Notes under the pieces: model-generated
Databases searched by the model: none
Told to the model about the DNA's origin: nothing
The model's input: only the letters and a program-made list of their open reading frames with translations
Translations under genes and position numbers: made by a program
Shown here: positions 33,424 through 47,496 of the stretch, piece after piece
Layout: every line of letters starts with the position of its first letter
How positions within the stretch are numbered: position 1 is the stretch's first letter
Source: Roseburia hominis A2-183
GTDB taxonomy: Bacteria; Bacillota; Clostridia; Lachnospirales; Lachnospiraceae
DNA length: 64,000 nt
Direction of reading: 5' to 3'
Assembly (NCBI RefSeq): GCF_000225345.1
Contig: NC_015977.1
Span: forward strand, 1,223,501-1,287,500

Positions 33424-35124
33424 ATGAAGAGAAGGAAACTTATCAGTGTATTGCTGGCAGCCACAATGATGGCAGCCATGTTTGCCGGATGCGGGAGTGA
33501 TGCGGCATCGACAGACGCAAAGGAAAACGCAGACGGTGCAGACAGCACGGAAGCCGGTGGGGTAAAAGAATTTACGGCTTTTTTTGCAGTTCCCGGTTCA
33601 GAGATCAATGACGACAATGAGATTCAGCAGATCATTGCCGATAAGACCGGCGTGAAAGTGAAGGAAACATGGCTGACCGGACAGACGGCAGAGGAAGCTG
33701 TCGGCATGATGATCACCGGTGGTGAGCTGCCGGACTTTATCTGCGGGGGAAGCGGACAGTCACAGCTCTATGATGCAGACGTTCTGGTAGCACTCGATGA
33801 TTATCTGGATGATTATCCGAATATCAAAAACTTCTTTACACAGCAGCAGTGGGATCAGCTTCGCCAGGACGACGGACATATCTACTGGATACCGCAGTTC
33901 AGCAATATCAAGGGAGAAGAGAAGGTTTGTACACACAACGATGAGGCATTCTGGATTCAGGCCAGGGTATTAAAATGGGCGGATTATCCAGAGATCCGTA
34001 CCATGGATCAGTATTTTGATCTGATTGAGAGATATAATGAGGCAAATCCGACCATGGAAGACGGAACAGAGAACATTCCGTATACGATTCTCTGCGATGA
34101 CTGGAGATATTTCTGCCTTGAGAATGCGCCGCAGTTTCTGGATGGATATCCAAACGACGGCTCCTGTATCGTAGATCCGGAGACATTGACGGTGATCGAT
34201 TATAATACGACGGATACCGCAGTAAAGTATTTCCAGAAATTGAATGAAGAATATCAGAAGGGAATTGTAGATCCGGAATCCTTTACACAGACCTATGATG
34301 AGTATATTGCCAAACTGTCAACCGGACGTGTACTTGGCATGATTGACCAGTGGTGGGATTTTGCTTACACTGCGGGAGATGCAATCAAGCAGGCAGGGCT
34401 GGATGCACAGGGATGCGATTACATTCCGCTTCCGATTACCATTGATGAGAGTGTCAAAAACCAGTGGCACTGTTCCGGCGGTGTGTTAAATGTATCAGAC
34501 GGTCTTGCGATCACCACAAGCTGTGAGGATGTGGAAGCTGCACTGCAGTTTGTAGATGACCTCCTCTCACAGGATATTCACAACCTGCGTTTCTGGGGAG
34601 TGGAAGGCGTTGACTATAATGTGGATGACAACGGTGAATTTTACCGCACAGAGGAGCAGAGAACCAGAGCGGTTGACACTGCATACAAAGCATCCCATAC
34701 CTGTACCTATTCTTATTTTCCGCAGTATTCCGGTACAAGTGATGACGGAATCAATGCGAATAAGCCGGATGGACAGGCGAATGAATTTTTTGACGGATTA
34801 AATGATGATGTAAAAGAAGCATTTTCTGCTTATGGCGCAGAGACCTATGTGGATATGATCGGAACAAATGAAGCTCCGGGTGCATGGTATCCGATGTGGT
34901 CCTATTCAAACAGCTTCACTACCGATACGGAAGGCGGTATGGCATGGAATAAGATCGGTGAGATCAAGCACGAGTATCTCCCACAGGTCGTGATGGCAAA
35001 AGATTTTGACGCGGCATGGGCAGAGTACATGGATGCATACAACAGCTGCGATCCGGGTGCGTTTATCGGTGAGTTACAGACAGAACTTGATAAGAGAATG
35101 GAAGAAGCAGCGAAATACGAATAA
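33424..35124 (+). CDS. Sugar ABC transporter binding lipoprotein (LplA-like)
   Basis: Extracellular solute-binding lipoprotein of 566 residues. Signal peptide with lipobox FAGC (Cys23), then an Ala/Asp/Glu-rich tether, then a family-1 type binding fold. Aromatic residues abound (DDWRYFCLENAPQFLDGYP, DQWWDFAY), suiting stacking on oligosaccharides. It is followed by two LplB/YtcP-type permeases; the ATPase is not in the window and is probably a shared MsmK-type protein encoded elsewhere. A paralogue lies after the permeases. Xylan enzymes on both sides suggest xylo-oligosaccharides as ligand (inference). Confidence 0.92.
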   Translation: MKRRKLISVLLAATMMAAMFAGCGSDAASTDAKENADGADSTEAGGVKEFTAFFAVPGSEINDDNEIQQIIADKTGVKVKETWLTGQTAEEAVGMMITGGELPDFICGGSGQSQLYDADVLVALDDYLDDYPNIKNFFTQQQWDQLRQDDGHIYWIPQFSNIKGEEKVCTHNDEAFWIQARVLKWADYPEIRTMDQYFDLIERYNEANPTMEDGTENIPYTILCDDWRYFCLENAPQFLDGYPNDGSCIVDPETLTVIDYNTTDTAVKYFQKLNEEYQKGIVDPESFTQTYDEYIAKLSTGRVLGMIDQWWDFAYTAGDAIKQAGLDAQGCDYIPLPITIDESVKNQWHCSGGVLNVSDGLAITTSCEDVEAALQFVDDLLSQDIHNLRFWGVEGVDYNVDDNGEFYRTEEQRTRAVDTAYKASHTCTYSYFPQYSGTSDDGINANKPDGQANEFFDGLNDDVKEAFSAYGAETYVDMIGTNEAPGAWYPMWSYSNSFTTDTEGGMAWNKIGEIKHEYLPQVVMAKDFDAAWAEYMDAYNSCDPGAFIGELQTELDKRMEEAAKYE

Positions 35125-35142
35125 CACATAAAATGAAATTGG

Positions 35143-35184
35143 AAACAGGCAGATGCAAGGAAGATTTCATCTGCCTGTTTTTTT
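35143..35184 (+). terminator. Terminator between binding protein and permease genes
   Basis: AAACAGGCAGATG and CATCTGCCTGTTT form a 13-bp stem with a T8 tail. Partial readthrough would give more binding protein than permease, a common arrangement. Confidence 0.8.
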
Positions 35185-35196
35185 AAGGAGTGGGGT

Positions 35197-36153
35197 ATGG
35201 CTTTGACGAGAACAAGATCCAAAGAAAAAGAAAATCAATATAAAGCAAAGATCACCTGGAAAGAAATAAAGAGACAGAAAGTTCTGCTGTTCTGGAGTGG
35301 TGTGATGGTAATCTATGGCATCATTTTCTATTACCTTCCACTGGCGGGATGGGCGATGGCGTTCCAGAATTATAAGCCAAAGCTTGGAATTTTCCACTCT
35401 GAGTTTGTGGGACTGCAGAAGTTTCAGACCTTATTTTCGGATATGACATTTATCCGTGTCATCCGGAATACGCTTGCGATGGGTGTGATAAACCTGGTTG
35501 TGACATTTGTGACAGCAATCGCATTTGCGATTCTCTTAAACGAGATAAAATCACATGGCGGGAAAAAGGTTGTTCAGACCATCTCTTATCTGCCACATTT
35601 CCTGTCCTGGATTATCGTAACGGGAATTCTGCATGATATGCTCTCGGGAAGCGGAATCATCAATGAGATATTGATGAATCTGCATGTGATTACACAGCCA
35701 ATCAATTTTTTTGCACATCCGAATTATTTCTGGCCGATCGTCGCGTTTGCCAATGTGTGGAAAGAGACAGGATGGAATGCCATTATTTACCTGGCAGCCA
35801 TCACATCCATTGATCCGTCCCTGTATGAAGCGGCTTCCATTGACGGTGCGGGAAGATGGGCAAAAATCAAATACGTGACACTTCCGGGAATCAAACCAAC
35901 GATTATGATTCTTCTGTTAATGAATGTAGGAAATGTATTAAATGCCGGATTTGAGATTCAGTACCTTCTGGGAAACGGACTGGTGCAGAAAGTGTCTCAG
36001 ACGATTGATATCTATGTACTTAAATGGGGTATCAGTCAGGGAGATTATTCCATTGGTACGGCTGCAGGTATCTTTAAGAGTGCGGTAAGTATCATTCTGA
36101 TTGTCATTGCAAACCAGATTGCAAAGCGCAACGGAGAAGAAAGGTTATTCTAA
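35197..36153 (+). CDS. Sugar ABC transporter permease (LplB-like)
   Basis: Membrane permease of 318 residues with about six transmembrane helices. The cytoplasmic coupling motif is clear: EAASIDGAGRWAKIKYVTLP (EAA loop). The N-terminus is long and basic (ALTRTRSKEKENQYKAK), as in LplB/YteP proteins. The ribosome site AAGGAG follows directly after the T run of the upstream terminator. It forms a heterodimer with the next permease. Confidence 0.92.
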   Translation: MALTRTRSKEKENQYKAKITWKEIKRQKVLLFWSGVMVIYGIIFYYLPLAGWAMAFQNYKPKLGIFHSEFVGLQKFQTLFSDMTFIRVIRNTLAMGVINLVVTFVTAIAFAILLNEIKSHGGKKVVQTISYLPHFLSWIIVTGILHDMLSGSGIINEILMNLHVITQPINFFAHPNYFWPIVAFANVWKETGWNAIIYLAAITSIDPSLYEAASIDGAGRWAKIKYVTLPGIKPTIMILLLMNVGNVLNAGFEIQYLLGNGLVQKVSQTIDIYVLKWGISQGDYSIGTAAGIFKSAVSIILIVIANQIAKRNGEERLF

Positions 36154-36166
36154 GGAGGGTAATAGC

Positions 36167-37075
36167 ATGCAACAGCTGGCAGGAGCAAATAAAAAAAGAA
36201 AGAGAACAGGATCCGTTGATGCATTTCCCATTGTGAACGGAATCATTATGCTTGTGATTGTTGTAATCACATTATATCCGGTGCTGAATACGCTGGCGAT
36301 TTCATTAAACGATGGCACGGATGCATTGCGTGGCGGAATTTATCTGTGGCCGAGAAAATTTACATGGAAAAATTATATCACGGTATTGCAGAAAGATAAT
36401 CTGATTACCGGTGCATATGTCACGGTTGCGCGAACAGTTATCGGAACAGTGCTGGCACTGGCTGCAAACGCGATTCTGGCGTTTGTTGTCAGCCGGAAAC
36501 GATTTCTGTTTAAGAGAAGCCTTTCCCTGTTCTGGGTCATTACAATGTATGTGAATGGAGGAATGATTCCGACATTCCTGCTTTACAAAGGACTCGGTCT
36601 TACCAATAGTTTCTGGGTGTATGTAATTCCGGGCATGGTAAGTGCGTTTAATATGCTGGTAATCCGCACTTACATGAATGGTATATCGGACAGTCTGGAA
36701 GAATCCGCACAGTTAGACGGTGCCGGATATACGACAATTTTTCTAAAGATTTACTGTCCGCTCTGCAAGCCGGTATTTGCGACGGTGGCATTGTTCGTTG
36801 CAGTCGGACAATGGAATTCCTGGTTTGATGCCATGCTGTACAACCGCATGAATTCTGATCTGACGACGCTGCAGTATGAGCTGATGAAGCTGCTGTCATC
36901 CGTCACGAATCAGGGAACTTCGGCAGAAGCCATGAAGAATGCAGTGGGAACCGTTACACCGACGTCAGTCCGCTCTGCGGCAACGATACTCACGATGCTG
37001 CCGATTATCTGCATCTATCCGTTTTTACAGAAATATTTTGTCACCGGTCTTACACTCGGTGGCGTAAAAGAATAA
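36167..37075 (+). CDS. Sugar ABC transporter permease (LplC/YtcP-like)
   Basis: Second permease, 302 residues with six predicted helices. The EAA loop reads ESAQLDGAGYTTIFLKIYCP and the C-terminus ends in TGLTLGGVKE, the standard end of this carbohydrate permease family. The start is the ATG at 36167 behind TAAGGAGGG; the frame opens further upstream inside the preceding gene but lacks a ribosome site there. Confidence 0.92.
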   Translation: MQQLAGANKKRKRTGSVDAFPIVNGIIMLVIVVITLYPVLNTLAISLNDGTDALRGGIYLWPRKFTWKNYITVLQKDNLITGAYVTVARTVIGTVLALAANAILAFVVSRKRFLFKRSLSLFWVITMYVNGGMIPTFLLYKGLGLTNSFWVYVIPGMVSAFNMLVIRTYMNGISDSLEESAQLDGAGYTTIFLKIYCPLCKPVFATVALFVAVGQWNSWFDAMLYNRMNSDLTTLQYELMKLLSSVTNQGTSAEAMKNAVGTVTPTSVRSAATILTMLPIICIYPFLQKYFVTGLTLGGVKE

Positions 37076-37112
37076 TTCCATATAAAAGCGAAGGAGCGTA
37101 TGCAATCCCATC

Positions 37113-37141
37113 TTGCCGGTGTCCCTTAAAAACAGTATAAT
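37113..37141 (+). promoter_or_regulatory. Possible promoter before the second binding protein
   Basis: TTGCCG (37113-37118), 17-base spacer, TATAAT (37136-37141), 23 bases before the start codon. Confidence 0.45.
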
Positions 37142-37164
37142 TGACTGGAAAAGAGGGAAAACAG

Positions 37165-40834
<3,670 letters not shown>

Positions 40835-40851
40835 GGAGAAGGATTGAAAAT

Positions 40852-43779
40852 ATGGAAGAGATTATATTTTGGATGGAAGATGCAGCAGATTCCGGGGTAA
40901 AGAAGATAGCGGATAAAGTTGCCGGCGATGTGGAGCTGGTAACGGACAGACGCCCGCGGGTGCTGTACGGCACATCACAGGAAGAACTTGCGGATGTGGC
41001 AGAACGGGCAGAGACTGTGATTGTTCCGGCTACGGTTGGAAAAAGCAGACTTCTGGAGCAGATGGAGGAAGAAAAGAGAATCGGTCTGGAACAGATCCGG
41101 GGAAAACGGGAGTGTTATGGCTGGTTTTTTCTGAACGATCCAGAATGGCATGGAACACAGATTCTTCTGATTGCAGGGAGCGATAAGCGTGGAACAATCT
41201 ACGGACTGTTTCATCTGTCAGAACTTCTGGGCGTATCTCCGTTTGTCGACTGGTGTGGTATCAGGCCACCTCACCGTGAACATGTGGGGCTTCGTGCATC
41301 GATGGCGTGTGTGGCGGGAGAGCCGTCTGTAAGATACCGCGGTTTTTTTATCAATGATGAATGGCCGGCATTTGGAACATGGTGCAACCGGCGCTTTGGG
41401 GGATTTGGAACTTCGGTTTATGAGCATGTGTTTGAATTGCTGCTAAGGCTGAAAGGAAACTATCTGTGGCCGGCGATGTGGAGCGCCAGATTTGGGGATG
41501 ACGGCCCGGGACTTGCAAACGCAAAGCTGGCAGACGAATACGGAATCATTATGGGAATGTCGCATCATGAGCCGTGTCTGAGACAGGGGGAGGAGTATAA
41601 GTACCTGCGAGGAAAAGATTCGGTATATGGCGATGCATGGAATTTCCGGACGAACCGGGAAGGCATCATCCGGTTCTGGAAAGACGGACTGCTTCGGAGA
41701 GGAAAATTTGAAAATGTGATTACCCTGGGCATGCGTGGAGAGGCGGATACGGCAATTCTCGGAGAAAAAGCAACATTGGAAGACAATATTGAACTGCTGC
41801 GCGATGTGCTAAAAACGCAGAATGAGCTGATCCGGGAGTGTGTGGATGAGGACGTAAAGCGTGTCCCGAGAATGCTTGCTCTCTACAAGGAAGTGGAAGC
41901 GTTTTTTTATGGAAATGATCAGACGGCGGGGCTGATGGGATCGGAAGAACTGGAAGATGTTATTTTACTGCTGTGTGATGACAACTATGGAAACCTCAGG
42001 ACACTGCCGACAAAGGAGATGAGGACGCATAAGGGCGGATATGGGATGTACTATCATCTGGACTATCACGGCTGGCCCATTTCCTATGAATGGATCAACA
42101 GTTCGTACCTTCCGAAAATCTGGGAACAAATGACAACGGCATATGAATTCGGGGTGCGGGAACTTTGGATTGTCAATGTGGGGGATATTGCAACGCAGGA
42201 GTTCCCACTGTCGTATTTTCTGGATATGGCATATGATTTTGGACGTTGGGGAAGTGGTGCCGTCAATCAGACCGCAGAGTATACCAGACAGTGGACGAGG
42301 CAGCAGTTTGGAAGCTTTACGGAGGAAATACAGGAACAGATTGCGGACGTTCTGCAGGGATATACCAGATTGATACAAAAGAGAAGACCTGAGGCAATGC
42401 GTGCAATGGTGTATCACCCGGTGCATGGAAGAGAAACGCAGGATACACTGGAGGAGATTAAGCGGATACTTACGGAAGCGGAGCGTGTGTATGCGTGGGT
42501 GAAGGAACATGCGCCGGAATACGAAGCGGCGTTTGTGGCGCTCATCTATTACCCTGCGGCAGGAACACTGAATCTGACCAGGATGCATCTTCTGGCAGGG
42601 ATGAATCAATACCTGGCAAAGCTTGGAGCACTTCGCGCGAATGATTACGGGGATGCGGTAGAACAGTGTCTGAAGCGTGACCGGGAACTGGTGACGGCAT
42701 ATCATCAGATGGATCACGGACGCTGGGATGGCATGGGAGCATCGGAGCATATCGGATTTGTGCACTGGAATGAGGATGAATGTTTAAACCCTGTGATTCA
42801 CCGGGTACTGCCCGCGGATAAACCGAGACTGGTTGTGACAGTGGATCAGACGATGCAGCATGCAGAGGGAAGCCCGTGGCTTACGGAATCCATGAAACTG
42901 CCGGATTTTTTAGACCCTGCGTGCAGGAGCGCCGGGATCACCCTGTATGGGCTGAGTGAATGTGAGGCTGCATACGAGGTCACAGAAAAACCGGAATGGC
43001 TTTCGGTGTGTCCGATGCAGGGCGTGCTGGACGGGAAAAAGCACAATTATGAAAAGCTGGAACTTGTAATGAACCGGGAGCGTTGGGCAATGAACCGGGA
43101 TGGAAATACAGGTACGTCTGCTTGTGGAGTGCTTGAAATAAAAACGCCTTCCGGCTGCTGCCGGATCGAGATACCGGTATGTGAAAATCTGCCGGAAGTA
43201 CCGGAAGGTACCTTTGTGGATACGGCAGGTTATATTGTGATGGAGGCAGAGCATTATGCAGACCGGAAGGATGGATATGCAGCGGATGGTAAGCGGGAAG
43301 GAAAAAACGAAAAGGTACGGTTTCAATGCATCAGGGACTATGGAAAAACGCGGTCTGCCATGAAAGCATTTCCGGTCACAGCGTATGGTGTGCCGGGAGA
43401 AAATGCACCGTATCTGGAGTATCATTTCTGGGTATCAAAGCCCGGCGGGTATGTACTTACGCTTTATATGCAGCCCTCCAATCCGGTGGCGAACGATCAG
43501 AAACTCTGCTACGGTGTGCAGAATAACGGTGGTGAGATCCGGATTTATAACGCAGTACCTGAGGGATACCGGATCGGAGATCAGGGAGAGTTCTGGGCAA
43601 AAGGTGTATTAGACCAGATACGCAGACAGGAGATTCCGGTTTCATGCAGAAGTGGTATCAACCGTCTGCGCATTTATTCCGTCACACCTGGGTTTGTTCT
43701 GGAAAAGCTGTTGATCCGCCCGGAAGGAACGGATGTCCTGGAAAGTTATCTGGGACCCAAAGAGACGTATCACACATAA
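40852..43779 (+). CDS. GH115 xylan alpha-1,2-glucuronidase
   Basis: Intracellular enzyme of 975 residues that removes (4-O-methyl)glucuronic acid from xylan or xylo-oligosaccharides. Family blocks: GSDKRGTIYGLFHLSELLGV, RYRGFFINDEWPAFGTWCNR, LKGNYLWPAMWSARFGDDGP, GMSHHEPCLRQGEEY, ITLGMRGEADTA and ELWIVNVGDIATQEFPLSYF. The length fits the family, including the C-terminal beta domain (about 780-975). No signal peptide, whereas many Bacteroidetes GH115 enzymes are exported. The ribosome site is AAGGAGAAGG. GH8 follows 27 bases downstream. Confidence 0.93.
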   Translation: MEEIIFWMEDAADSGVKKIADKVAGDVELVTDRRPRVLYGTSQEELADVAERAETVIVPATVGKSRLLEQMEEEKRIGLEQIRGKRECYGWFFLNDPEWHGTQILLIAGSDKRGTIYGLFHLSELLGVSPFVDWCGIRPPHREHVGLRASMACVAGEPSVRYRGFFINDEWPAFGTWCNRRFGGFGTSVYEHVFELLLRLKGNYLWPAMWSARFGDDGPGLANAKLADEYGIIMGMSHHEPCLRQGEEYKYLRGKDSVYGDAWNFRTNREGIIRFWKDGLLRRGKFENVITLGMRGEADTAILGEKATLEDNIELLRDVLKTQNELIRECVDEDVKRVPRMLALYKEVEAFFYGNDQTAGLMGSEELEDVILLLCDDNYGNLRTLPTKEMRTHKGGYGMYYHLDYHGWPISYEWINSSYLPKIWEQMTTAYEFGVRELWIVNVGDIATQEFPLSYFLDMAYDFGRWGSGAVNQTAEYTRQWTRQQFGSFTEEIQEQIADVLQGYTRLIQKRRPEAMRAMVYHPVHGRETQDTLEEIKRILTEAERVYAWVKEHAPEYEAAFVALIYYPAAGTLNLTRMHLLAGMNQYLAKLGALRANDYGDAVEQCLKRDRELVTAYHQMDHGRWDGMGASEHIGFVHWNEDECLNPVIHRVLPADKPRLVVTVDQTMQHAEGSPWLTESMKLPDFLDPACRSAGITLYGLSECEAAYEVTEKPEWLSVCPMQGVLDGKKHNYEKLELVMNRERWAMNRDGNTGTSACGVLEIKTPSGCCRIEIPVCENLPEVPEGTFVDTAGYIVMEAEHYADRKDGYAADGKREGKNEKVRFQCIRDYGKTRSAMKAFPVTAYGVPGENAPYLEYHFWVSKPGGYVLTLYMQPSNPVANDQKLCYGVQNNGGEIRIYNAVPEGYRIGDQGEFWAKGVLDQIRRQEIPVSCRSGINRLRIYSVTPGFVLEKLLIRPEGTDVLESYLGPKETYHT

Positions 43780-43806
43780 AGGAAAGAGGAGAAAAGGAGT
43801 AGAACG

Positions 43807-44949
43807 ATGGCGGGAGCATTTGAGACGGGAAAGTATCGCAATGTGTTTGCAGAGTACGGGTATCCGGAAGCGGAGATTCAGAGAAGAGTGGAGCAGACAT
43901 TTGAGACAATTTTTTATGGGAATGAGGAGGAGCGTTTCTATCATGAGGTGGGAGCCGACATGGCATACATAGAGGATACGGGAAACCATGATGTGCGCAC
44001 AGAGGGAATGTCCTATGGAATGATGGCATGTGTGCAGATGAACCGCAGGGAAGAGTTTGACCGGCTGTGGAAATGGACCCGGACATATATGTACATCGAG
44101 GATGGACCATGTAAGAATTATTTTGCGTGGTCCTGTGCAACAGATGGCAGTAAAAATGCGGAAGGTCCGGCTCCCGACGGAGAAGAATATTTTGCCATGG
44201 CACTGTTTTTTGCGGCAGACCGCTGGGGAAATGGAACCGGAATATTCCACTATGCAGATGAGGCGCGGGCAATTCTGCGGGAATGCATCCACAAGGGAGA
44301 GCCGGGGCATCCGGGGGAACCGATGTGGGACACATCCAGGCATCTGATCAAGTTTATTACAAATTGTAATTTCAGCGATCCGTCTTACCATCTGCCCCAT
44401 TTTTATGAATTATTTGCCAGATGGGCGGACGAAGATGACCGGGAGTTCTGGAGAGACGCGGCAGAAGCGAGCAGAGCGTATCTGCATCTGGCATGTCATC
44501 CGGACACCGGTTTGTCGGCGGAGTATGCGGAGTATGACGGGACTCCGCATGAGGGACATCAGGAGATTTTCGGCAGGCATGACTGGTATTACAGTGATGC
44601 GTACCGGACGATTGCGAATATTGCCATGGACTGGCTGTGGTTTGGGAGAGATCCCTGGCAGCAGGAGATTGCGGGAAAATTACAGAGCTTTTACTGCGAA
44701 AAGCAGAGCGGACACTGGGATGGTGTGTTTCTGACGGACGGCACGCTTCTTAGAGAGCGGGCGCTGCACCCGGTTGCGGTGATAGCGGTAAATGCAGAGG
44801 CTTCGCTGGCTGCGAAGGGAGAAAATGCAAAGGAGTGCATCAGAAGGTTCTGGGAGACGCCGCTTCGGACAGGGGAACGCCGTTATTACGACAATTTCCT
44901 GTATCTGTTTGCCATGCTGGCACTGTCCGGGAATTATCGTATTTACTGA
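43807..44949 (+). CDS. GH8 reducing-end xylose-releasing exo-oligoxylanase
   Basis: Intracellular enzyme of 380 residues matching the Rex group of GH8. The general acid Glu66 lies in DVRTEGMSYGMM and the base Asp259 in GRHDWYYSDAYR; these correspond to Glu70 and Asp263 of the Bacillus halodurans enzyme, a constant offset of four. It releases xylose from the reducing end of xylotriose and longer oligomers, complementing the GH43 and GH3 enzymes that work from the other end. The ribosome site AAAGGAG precedes the ATG. It ends the esterase-GH115-GH8 run; a regulatory gap follows. Confidence 0.92.
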   Translation: MAGAFETGKYRNVFAEYGYPEAEIQRRVEQTFETIFYGNEEERFYHEVGADMAYIEDTGNHDVRTEGMSYGMMACVQMNRREEFDRLWKWTRTYMYIEDGPCKNYFAWSCATDGSKNAEGPAPDGEEYFAMALFFAADRWGNGTGIFHYADEARAILRECIHKGEPGHPGEPMWDTSRHLIKFITNCNFSDPSYHLPHFYELFARWADEDDREFWRDAAEASRAYLHLACHPDTGLSAEYAEYDGTPHEGHQEIFGRHDWYYSDAYRTIANIAMDWLWFGRDPWQQEIAGKLQSFYCEKQSGHWDGVFLTDGTLLRERALHPVAVIAVNAEASLAAKGENAKECIRRFWETPLRTGERRYYDNFLYLFAMLALSGNYRIY

Positions 44950-44961
44950 ATAAAGTTAGGT

Positions 44962-44996
44962 CATGAATCTGATATTTTAATGTCGTATCTGGTATT
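44962..44996 (+). promoter_or_regulatory. Direct repeats, likely AraC-type operator of the GH94 genes
   Basis: CATGAATCTGATATTTT (44962-44978) is repeated exactly at 51607-51623 before the AraC gene. Within this site GAATCTGATATT is followed 20 bases later by GTATCTGGTATT, the tandem half-site layout used by AraC-family proteins. Confidence 0.5.
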
Positions 44997-45064
44997 CTGA
45001 TTTTCAAAGGAAGGTTATATTTAATGTAGAAAACCTTAGAAAATCAAAACAGGAGAAAGCATAT

Positions 45065-47479
45065 ATGAAATATGGATATTTTGACGAGACGAAGAAAGAG
45101 TATGTAATTACAAGACCGGATACACCGGCACCGTGGGTTAATTATCTCGGTTCCCCGGAATATGGCGCGATTATTTCAAACAATGCAGGCGGATACAGTT
45201 TTGCAAAATCCGGAGCTAACGGAAGAATTTTAAGATACATCTTTAACCAGTTTGACGAACCCGGAAGATATATTTATATCAGGGATAATAAAAGCAAAGA
45301 CTACTGGTCGGCTTCCTGGCAGCCGGTGGGAAAGGATCTGAAAACTTACCGGAGTGAATGCCGCCATGGAACTGCTTATACAAAAATGCAGGCGGATTAC
45401 AGCGGTATTCACTCAGAAGTGAGATATTATGTGCCGCTAGACCGGGCGTATGAGGTGTGGAATGTATGCATTGCCAACACATCTGCAGAAGAAAGAGAAC
45501 TGACGGTTACCGGGTACGCTGAATTTACAAACAACAGCAACTATGAGCAGGATCAGGTGAATTTACAGTATTCGCAGTTTATTACGCGCACGGTTTTCTG
45601 TGGGGATCATGTGCGGCAGATGATTCATGCGAATCTGGATCAGATCGAGGAAGGCAGCGATGTCGATGATAAAATCGTTGTCAGCCGTTTCTTTGCACTG
45701 AAGGGAGCGAAAGTGACATCCTGGTGCGGCGACAGAGAGAAGTTCCTCGGAAGATATCATGGATATGGCAATCCGGCAGGTGTGGCAGAGGGAACATTGT
45801 GTAACGAGGGAAATGAGAACGGCAACAGCTGCGGAGCACTCAGTACGGTGGTGCGGCTTGCACCGGGAGAGCACTGTGAGTTCGCATTTCTGGTTGGAAT
45901 GAAAGAGGAACCTGAGGTGGCAGAGATTTTGGCCTCCTATGCGCTGCCGGAGCAGGTCTGTGGAAAGGAATTGCAGCAGCTGACCGATTACTGGCATGGA
46001 AAGCTTGCACATTTTCAGATAAAGACACCGAGTGAAGAATTCAATGCCATGATAAATACATGGAACGCCTATAACTGCTTTATGACATTTATCTGGTCGC
46101 GTGCAGCGTCGTTTGTCTACTGTGGACTGCGCAATGGATACGGTTATCGTGATACGGTACAGGATATACAGGGAGTCATTCACCTTGCACCGGAGATGGC
46201 AGTTGAAAAAATCAGGTTTATGCTTTCCGCACAGGTGGATAATGGAGGCGGACTGCCACTGGTAAAGTTTACACACAATCCGGGACATGAAGATACGCCG
46301 GATGATGCATCTTATGTAAAGGAGACCGGGCATCCGGCATATCGTGCAGACGATGCGCTCTGGCTGTTTCCGACCGTCTACAAGTATATAGCGGAGACCG
46401 GACATCTGGAATTTATGGATGAAGTGATTCCGTATGCAAACCGGGGAGAGGCGACTGTTTACGAGCATCTGAAGCGTGCCATCGATTTTTCCATGAACCA
46501 TCTGGGAAAACACGGTATGCCGGCGGGGCTGTATGCCGACTGGAATGACTGCTTAAGACTGGGCAAAGAAGGGGAATCCACATTTGTTGCCATGCAGCTT
46601 TATTATGCGATGAATATATTGCGAAAGTTTGCAGAATACAAGCAGGATAAAGAAACGGCTGCCTATCTTGATGAAAAGCAGGAGGAACTGGGGAAATTGC
46701 TGCAGGAACTCTGCTGGAATGAGGACCGTTTTATCCGTGGATTTACAGAAGCAGGCGAAGTGATCGGAAAGCGCACGGATCCGGAGGCAAATATGTGGCT
46801 GAACCCGCAGAGCTGGGCGGTGATCAGCGGGCTGGCAAAAGCGGATCAGGCGGATATGGCGCTTGAGAGGGTATATGAGAAATTAAACACGCCGTATGGT
46901 GCAATATTGATGGACCCGCCGTATCATGCGCACGCCTTTGACGGAGCACTGGCTGTCATCTATAATCCGGGTGCAAAAGAAAATGCAGGTATTTTTTCAC
47001 AGTCGCAGGGATGGATTATCCTGGCGGAGGCATTGCGGGGACATGGAGACAGAGCATTTACTTATTTTATGGAAAATGCACCGGCTGCACAGAATGACCG
47101 TGCACAGATCCGCGTGATTGAACCTTATTGCTATGGACAGTTCACGGAAGGAAAGGCAAGTCCGAATTTCGGAAGGTCACATGTGCACTGGCTCACGGGA
47201 ACTGCTTCCACGGTTATGGTCGGCTGTGTGGAGGGAATTCTGGGTATGCGTCCGGATTTCTATGGACTGCATCTTACGCCTGCAATTCCGCATGAATGGG
47301 AGGAGTTTGAAGTAAATAAAGTTTTCAGAGGCTGCCAGTTACATATTGTTGTGAAAAATCCGGGACATGTGCAGTCGGGATGCGACAGACTACTTGTAAA
47401 TGGAGTCAGGATGCAGGGAGATTATATTCCGCAGGAAGTATTGAAAAAGCAGACAGAAATCGTATTGTATATGTCATAA
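45065..47479 (+). CDS. GH94 disaccharide phosphorylase (cellobiose/chitobiose phosphorylase type)
   Basis: Intracellular phosphorylase of 804 residues; it splits a beta-linked disaccharide with phosphate to give a sugar-1-phosphate. The N-terminal beta-sandwich starts MKYGYFDETKKEYVITRPDT then PAPWVNYLGSPEYGAIISNN, the common start of cellobiose and chitobiose phosphorylases. The (alpha/alpha)6 barrel shows GLRNGYGYRDTVQDIQG and the catalytic Asp in LYADWNDCLRLG. The length matches both enzymes. Cellobiose versus another glucobiose cannot be settled by reading. A separate transcription unit with the AraC-type operator upstream. Confidence 0.88.
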   Translation: MKYGYFDETKKEYVITRPDTPAPWVNYLGSPEYGAIISNNAGGYSFAKSGANGRILRYIFNQFDEPGRYIYIRDNKSKDYWSASWQPVGKDLKTYRSECRHGTAYTKMQADYSGIHSEVRYYVPLDRAYEVWNVCIANTSAEERELTVTGYAEFTNNSNYEQDQVNLQYSQFITRTVFCGDHVRQMIHANLDQIEEGSDVDDKIVVSRFFALKGAKVTSWCGDREKFLGRYHGYGNPAGVAEGTLCNEGNENGNSCGALSTVVRLAPGEHCEFAFLVGMKEEPEVAEILASYALPEQVCGKELQQLTDYWHGKLAHFQIKTPSEEFNAMINTWNAYNCFMTFIWSRAASFVYCGLRNGYGYRDTVQDIQGVIHLAPEMAVEKIRFMLSAQVDNGGGLPLVKFTHNPGHEDTPDDASYVKETGHPAYRADDALWLFPTVYKYIAETGHLEFMDEVIPYANRGEATVYEHLKRAIDFSMNHLGKHGMPAGLYADWNDCLRLGKEGESTFVAMQLYYAMNILRKFAEYKQDKETAAYLDEKQEELGKLLQELCWNEDRFIRGFTEAGEVIGKRTDPEANMWLNPQSWAVISGLAKADQADMALERVYEKLNTPYGAILMDPPYHAHAFDGALAVIYNPGAKENAGIFSQSQGWIILAEALRGHGDRAFTYFMENAPAAQNDRAQIRVIEPYCYGQFTEGKASPNFGRSHVHWLTGTASTVMVGCVEGILGMRPDFYGLHLTPAIPHEWEEFEVNKVFRGCQLHIVVKNPGHVQSGCDRLLVNGVRMQGDYIPQEVLKKQTEIVLYMS

Positions 47480-47496
47480 GATGGGAGGAAAGATTC

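Noticed and set aside
41965..42765. 266-codon minus-strand frame opposite GH115
   Set aside because: Antisense to conserved GH115 coding sequence; no supporting signals.
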